From contig DBZU01000058.1 of assembly GCA_002311285.1 (NCBI GenBank), positions 440 to 8,998 of the forward strand: 8,559 bases of DNA, in the 5' to 3' direction. The translations under genes and the position numbers were made by a program. The DNA is from Dehalococcoidia bacterium UBA1152 (GTDB taxonomy: Bacteria > Chloroflexota > Dehalococcoidia > Lucifugimonadales > UBA2962). Positions 6,163 to 8,559 of the stretch are shown here, in pieces. The number at the start of each line of letters is the position of its first letter. The stretch's first letter is position 1. Below the pieces are notes generated by a model. It was not told the origin of the DNA and ran no database searches. It saw nothing but the letters and a program-made list of their open reading frames with translations.

Positions 6163-7518
6163 CTACCTGCTTCTCGATCTTTTGCCTGAACTTGCTTTCA
6201 CGGCATCACGGATTGAATTTACAGAATGATTATTCGATTTCTTTCTATAGCGATAGCTTTTGGCGCTAGACTTACCTTCCTCAATACTCCTTATTGCTTT
6301 CGAAGCCCTATTATATCTTCCCTTTCTCTGTCTCTTCTGTCGTGAATCCCCATCACTCCCTCGATATTCATTGGACCTCGAGCCGCTCACATTTGTTTTA
6401 CCATAGTCGATATCGTCGATGGTACGCCTATCAATCTTAGCCTTTAGAATATTTTCTATTTTACGAACCATAAACTCGTCATCAGGCACAACAAAAGTTA
6501 AAGCTTCTCCTCTTTGCTTAGCCCTACCGGTACGTCCAATTCGATGAATATAAGCATCCACAGTATTTGGAATGTCAAAATTTATCACATGTGAAACTTC
6601 GGACACATCAATTCCCCTGGAGGCTATGTCAGTAGCCACCAAAATGTCGTACTTACCATTTTTGAATCCATTTATTGACATATTCCTTTTATTCTGAGAT
6701 AAATTGCCTTGCAAAACGGCAACTTTATAATCTTTATTGTTGAGATCAGCGCCAAGTCTTTTCGCCCTATGTTTGGTACGGGTAAACACAATCACACGAC
6801 CAGTAGCAGTTGTTTCCAAAACTTTAAACAAGCACTTAGTTTTGATCTTTTCATTCATTGGATATAAGGCGTGTGCTACTGTGTCTGCTGGTGAAATAAT
6901 CCCTATTTGAACTGTTCTTGGAGATTTAAGGATATCCTTGGCCAAAGCACGTATATCATTTGGCATTGTGGCCGCAAAAAACAAGGTTTGTCTCTCAACA
7001 GGTAAATGATTAAGTATCTTTCGAATGTCGGGCAGGAATCCCATATCACACATGGTATCCGCCTCATCTAAAACCAAAGTTTCAACCCTAGACAAATCAA
7101 TAGTTTTCTCGTTTAAATGATCCAATAAACGTCCAGGACAAGCAACAACTATATCTGGATGTCGTGATAGTTTGGACTCCTGAGGACGTTTATTTACACC
7201 TCCGTAGATAGATATGCTGCGAGATTTGGTATATTTCCCTAAATCGACAGCTGTCTTATTAATTTGATCTACCAACTCACGGGTAGGAGCTATGATCAAA
7301 GCCTTAATCGACTTATTATGATCTGTATGTATCTTATCCAGTATTGGCAATATGAATGCTGCTGTTTTACCCGTGCCAGTTTGGGCTAAGCCTAAGACGT
7401 CCTGCCCTTCCATTGAAATGGGAATCGCTTGTGCTTGTATAGGGGTGGGTTCAATATATTTAGCGTCTCTTATCGAGTCCAAGAGACGTTGGTTTAGACC
7501 CATATCTTCAAATTTCAG
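6163..7518 (-). CDS. DEAD-box RNA helicase, RhlE type
   Basis: ATP-dependent RNA helicase of 451 residues from a CTG start, cytoplasmic, likely acting in ribosome assembly or RNA turnover. Numbered from the internal ATG (7503): Q motif EPTPIQAQ (18-25), motif I AQTGTGKT (40-47), Ia PTREL (73-77), GG (101-102), Ib CPGR (122-125, usually TPGR), II DEAD (146-149), III AAT (177-179, usually SAT), IV VIVFTRT (237-243), V ATDIASRGIDV (290-300), VI HRIGRTGR (320-327). A basic tail of about 70 residues rich in Arg, Lys and Ser should bind RNA. Start choice: upstream of ATG 7503 the open frame adds KFED, giving the conserved Q-motif phenylalanine (FEDMGL), and AGGAG lies 6 nt before CTG 7518 but 21 nt before the ATG. 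An in-frame TAG lies just upstream. No partner gene is adjacent. Confidence 0.94.
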   Translation of the reverse strand: MKFEDMGLNQRLLDSIRDAKYIEPTPIQAQAIPISMEGQDVLGLAQTGTGKTAAFILPILDKIHTDHNKSIKALIIAPTRELVDQINKTAVDLGKYTKSRSISIYGGVNKRPQESKLSRHPDIVVACPGRLLDHLNEKTIDLSRVETLVLDEADTMCDMGFLPDIRKILNHLPVERQTLFFAATMPNDIRALAKDILKSPRTVQIGIISPADTVAHALYPMNEKIKTKCLFKVLETTATGRVIVFTRTKHRAKRLGADLNNKDYKVAVLQGNLSQNKRNMSINGFKNGKYDILVATDIASRGIDVSEVSHVINFDIPNTVDAYIHRIGRTGRAKQRGEALTFVVPDDEFMVRKIENILKAKIDRRTIDDIDYGKTNVSGSRSNEYRGSDGDSRQKRQRKGRYNRASKAIRSIEEGKSSAKSYRYRKKSNNHSVNSIRDAVKASSGKRSRSR

Positions 7519-7524
7519 TTTATT

Positions 7525-7529
7525 CTCCT
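7525..7529 (-). promoter_or_regulatory. Ribosome binding site that fixes a CTG start
   Basis: AGGAG on the minus strand lies exactly 6 nt upstream of CTG (7518-7516) and 21 nt upstream of the first ATG (7503). Normal spacing is about 5-9 nt, so this site argues for initiation at CTG for the DEAD-box helicase. Confidence 0.7.
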
Positions 7530-7731
7530 AATATGCGTGTTTTGAATTAAACATTTATTTCAATCTAAAACCTTCAGAAAATAACTGTTTCTACGAAACG
7601 CTTAAAGTATGATACAGAGCGTCAAAGGGATGGTATAGCAGGCTCAAGGTGTTAATTATTGGTTTACAAATTTCACTATGACTGATATTACCCAGTCAAA
7701 AATAGAGGAAATAAATATACTATGCGTATTG
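7530..7731. other. Upstream region of the DEAD-box gene, no gene seen
   Basis: This spacer lies between the helicase ribosome binding site and the right-hand tRNA-Ile repeat. I see no credible coding frame. The frame starting at ATG 7678 runs straight into the tRNA relic and encodes the usual nonsense of a translated tRNA. The helicase promoter should lie here on the minus strand, but no box pair is convincing. Confidence 0.45.
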
Positions 7732-7924
7732 AGGAATAATTTTTATAAATTAAAAGTTTTGTCAACTATAATGTGTAATATTCGTATTGCTATCGGGGCA
7801 ATAGAACGCAGTCCTGACAAGGCTGAGGTCCGTGGTTCGAGTCCACTCTGGCCCACCATAACTTTTTGAACTTAAATTCAGCCATTCTGTACCAATTCTG
7901 CTTCTTTATATTTGTATAAAAACT
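7732..7924 (+). repeat. Repeat copy B with a D-arm-less tRNA-Ile and the tRNA-Ile 3' flank
   Basis: The left 127 nt (7732-7858) match copy A at 5908-6034 without gaps. The right 69 nt (7856-7924) match the flank downstream of the intact tRNA-Ile (3952-4020) without gaps, with 10 differences. Copy B therefore combines the upstream part found in copy A with the downstream part found at the functional tRNA. It lies 102 nt before the second kelch gene. Confidence 0.85.
7795..7858 (+). pseudogene. tRNA-Ile relic lacking the D-arm, anticodon changed to GAC (copy B)
   Basis: Same 64-nt form and same 13-nt D-arm loss as copy A, so the deletion came before the duplication. Further changes: the anticodon position reads GAC (a valine anticodon) in place of GAT, the anticodon stem is CAGTC/GGCTG, where one A-U pair has become G-U, and the T-stem has one mismatch (CGTGG with CCACT). 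CCA is present. A decayed copy; unlikely to work in translation. Confidence 0.8.
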
Positions 7925-7953
7925 ACTCAATCTAACAGAATTACTAACCTTTT

Positions 7954-7982
7954 TTGTCAATATTGCGTGTTAATTGTAAAGT
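7954..7982 (+). promoter_or_regulatory. Candidate promoter of the second kelch gene
   Basis: TTGTCA at 7954-7959 (one mismatch to TTGACA) and TAAAGT at 7977-7982 (four of six to TATAAT) are separated by 17 nt, the ideal spacing for a housekeeping sigma factor. Transcription would start near 7989, giving a leader of about 38 nt. The first kelch gene has a similar arrangement at 380-409. Confidence 0.5.
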
Positions 7983-7995
7983 TTTTACTAGTTGT

Positions 7996-8026
7996 CGCTA
8001 GATAATCAAATTATGCGGAGAATTTA
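7996..8026 (+). promoter_or_regulatory. Conserved leader and ribosome binding site of kelch gene 2
   Basis: CGCTAGATAATCAAAT (7996-8011) matches the leader of kelch gene 1 (431-446) at 14 of 16 positions. GGAG at 8017-8020 lies 6 nt before ATG 8027. A small 4-bp CTAG/CTAG hairpin sits at 7988-8001, overlapping the start of the conserved block. Confidence 0.55.
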
Positions 8027-8559
8027 ATGTTGCTAAACGGTAAAGTGTTGGTACCTCTTTTACTATTATCTTTGTCCGTTTTTGTATTTGCGTGCGGAGA
8101 TAGTGAATCAACAAAAGATTCCGGTTCCGAGAGCTTAGACTCAACCATCGTCAGCGAATCAATTATGCTAAATCCAATGATTGTAAAAAGACTGGATTTT
8201 GAATTAGTGGTACTGTCCGACGGCAGACTGCTTTCAATAGGCGGCCGAGGAGTGGCAGATGCATCAAGTGGATATCCGATATATATAGCCACAACAGAAG
8301 TATATGATCCTGTTAAAGATGACTGGTCATTCACGGGTGAAATGAACAAGGGAAGATCGGTACCAAGAGCTGCAGAACTAAAAGACGGCAAAGTATTGAT
8401 CACGGGAGGCACTGCGAAATATAACGGCACGGCACTGACAGAAATTTGGGATCCCGGCACAGGTGAATTGACTATCGTGGCTCCAATGAACCAAGCCAGA
8501 GAAAAGTTTGCTTTAATTCGCCTTGAAGATGGCCGAGTAATCGCTATAGGCGGCGCTGA
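8027..8559 (+). CDS. Kelch-repeat lipoprotein, paralogue 2, cut by the window edge
   Basis: Open frame of 177 codons from ATG 8027 that runs off the right edge in mid-codon. The last bases GCTGA are Ala plus two bases of a codon, equivalent to GGA-GCT-GAT in paralogue 1, so they are not a stop. The signal has a lipobox-like FVFA-C (Cys23), then GDSESTKDSGS, nearly identical to paralogue 1. A 12-residue block of the Ser/Thr-rich spacer is absent relative to paralogue 1. Two kelch blades (about 60-105 and 117-153) and the beginning of a third are visible, with TEVYDPVKDDW and TEIWDPGTGE as WDP/YDP landmarks. Role as for paralogue 1: an exported, membrane-anchored propeller with unknown partner. 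If it has the same length as paralogue 1, about 1.1 kb lies outside the window. Confidence 0.9.
   Translation, partial: MLLNGKVLVPLLLLSLSVFVFACGDSESTKDSGSESLDSTIVSESIMLNPMIVKRLDFELVVLSDGRLLSIGGRGVADASSGYPIYIATTEVYDPVKDDWSFTGEMNKGRSVPRAAELKDGKVLITGGTAKYNGTALTEIWDPGTGELTIVAPMNQAREKFALIRLEDGRVIAIGGA

Noticed and set aside
6054..6269. Plus-strand frame of 71 codons overlapping the helicase 3' end
   Set aside because: It overlaps the well-supported helicase on the other strand, has no ribosome binding site, and its sequence is AT-rich noise.
3878..7858. An integrative element bounded by tRNA-Ile copies as attachment sites
   Set aside because: The segments between copies hold recN and a DEAD-box helicase, which are core genes. 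No integrase, excisionase or phage gene is seen, and the relics carry full anticodon and T arms plus upstream repeat sequence, unlike typical short attachment cores.
7678..7869. Plus-strand frame of 63 codons before kelch gene 2
   Set aside because: Its second half is the translated tRNA relic (AEVRGSSPLWP type artefact) and its first half is AT-rich repeat. There is no Shine-Dalgarno sequence.
8011..8460. Minus-strand frame of 149 codons at the right edge
   Set aside because: It is the antisense shadow of kelch gene 2, whose signal peptide, lipobox and blades are clear on the plus strand.

Overview
The window looks like chromosomal DNA from an AT-rich bacterium. It contains two intact tRNA genes, three tRNA relics, four complete protein genes, one protein gene cut by the right edge, and several broken pieces. 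The lipoprotein signal with a threonine/proline-rich linker, the SelA-like PLP enzyme, and relics of a zinc alcohol dehydrogenase and an NAD-dependent epimerase together suggest a free-living, possibly marine, member of Chloroflexota (Dehalococcoidia/SAR202-like). That placement is an inference from gene style only; no marker gene here fixes the lineage.

Layout. 1-71: tRNA-Gly(CCC), minus strand. 464-2140: a secreted kelch-repeat lipoprotein, plus strand. 2149-2487: a scar of three minus-strand relics in a row, namely the 3' half of a tRNA-Thr, the first 48 codons of an NAD-dependent epimerase, and the last 42 codons of a zinc-binding dehydrogenase. 2653-3798: a SelA/DgaE-like PLP enzyme. 3878-3954: intact tRNA-Ile(GAT). 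4085-4183: a short reading frame whose stop overlaps the recN start. 4183-5901: recN. 5908-6034: a repeat ending in a D-arm-less tRNA-Ile copy. 6163-7518 (minus): a RhlE-type DEAD-box RNA helicase that appears to start at CTG. 7732-7924: a second D-arm-less tRNA-Ile repeat. 8027 to the end: the N-terminal part of a second kelch lipoprotein, paralogous to the first.

The genes do not form one pathway. RecN (double-strand break repair) and the DEAD-box helicase (RNA remodelling) are housekeeping functions. The kelch lipoproteins are exported surface or periplasm-facing proteins of unknown partner, and the PLP enzyme has an unknown substrate.

The notable signal is structural. Two 127-nt ungapped repeats carry tRNA-Ile copies that have lost the D-arm, and one of them also carries the 3' flank of the real tRNA-Ile gene. 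A truncated epimerase is joined directly to a truncated tRNA-Thr. Two kelch paralogues keep an almost identical leader and signal region at DNA level while their propeller bodies have diverged. The region looks shaped by repeated recombination at or near tRNA sequences. No integrase, transposase, CRISPR array or phage gene is visible.
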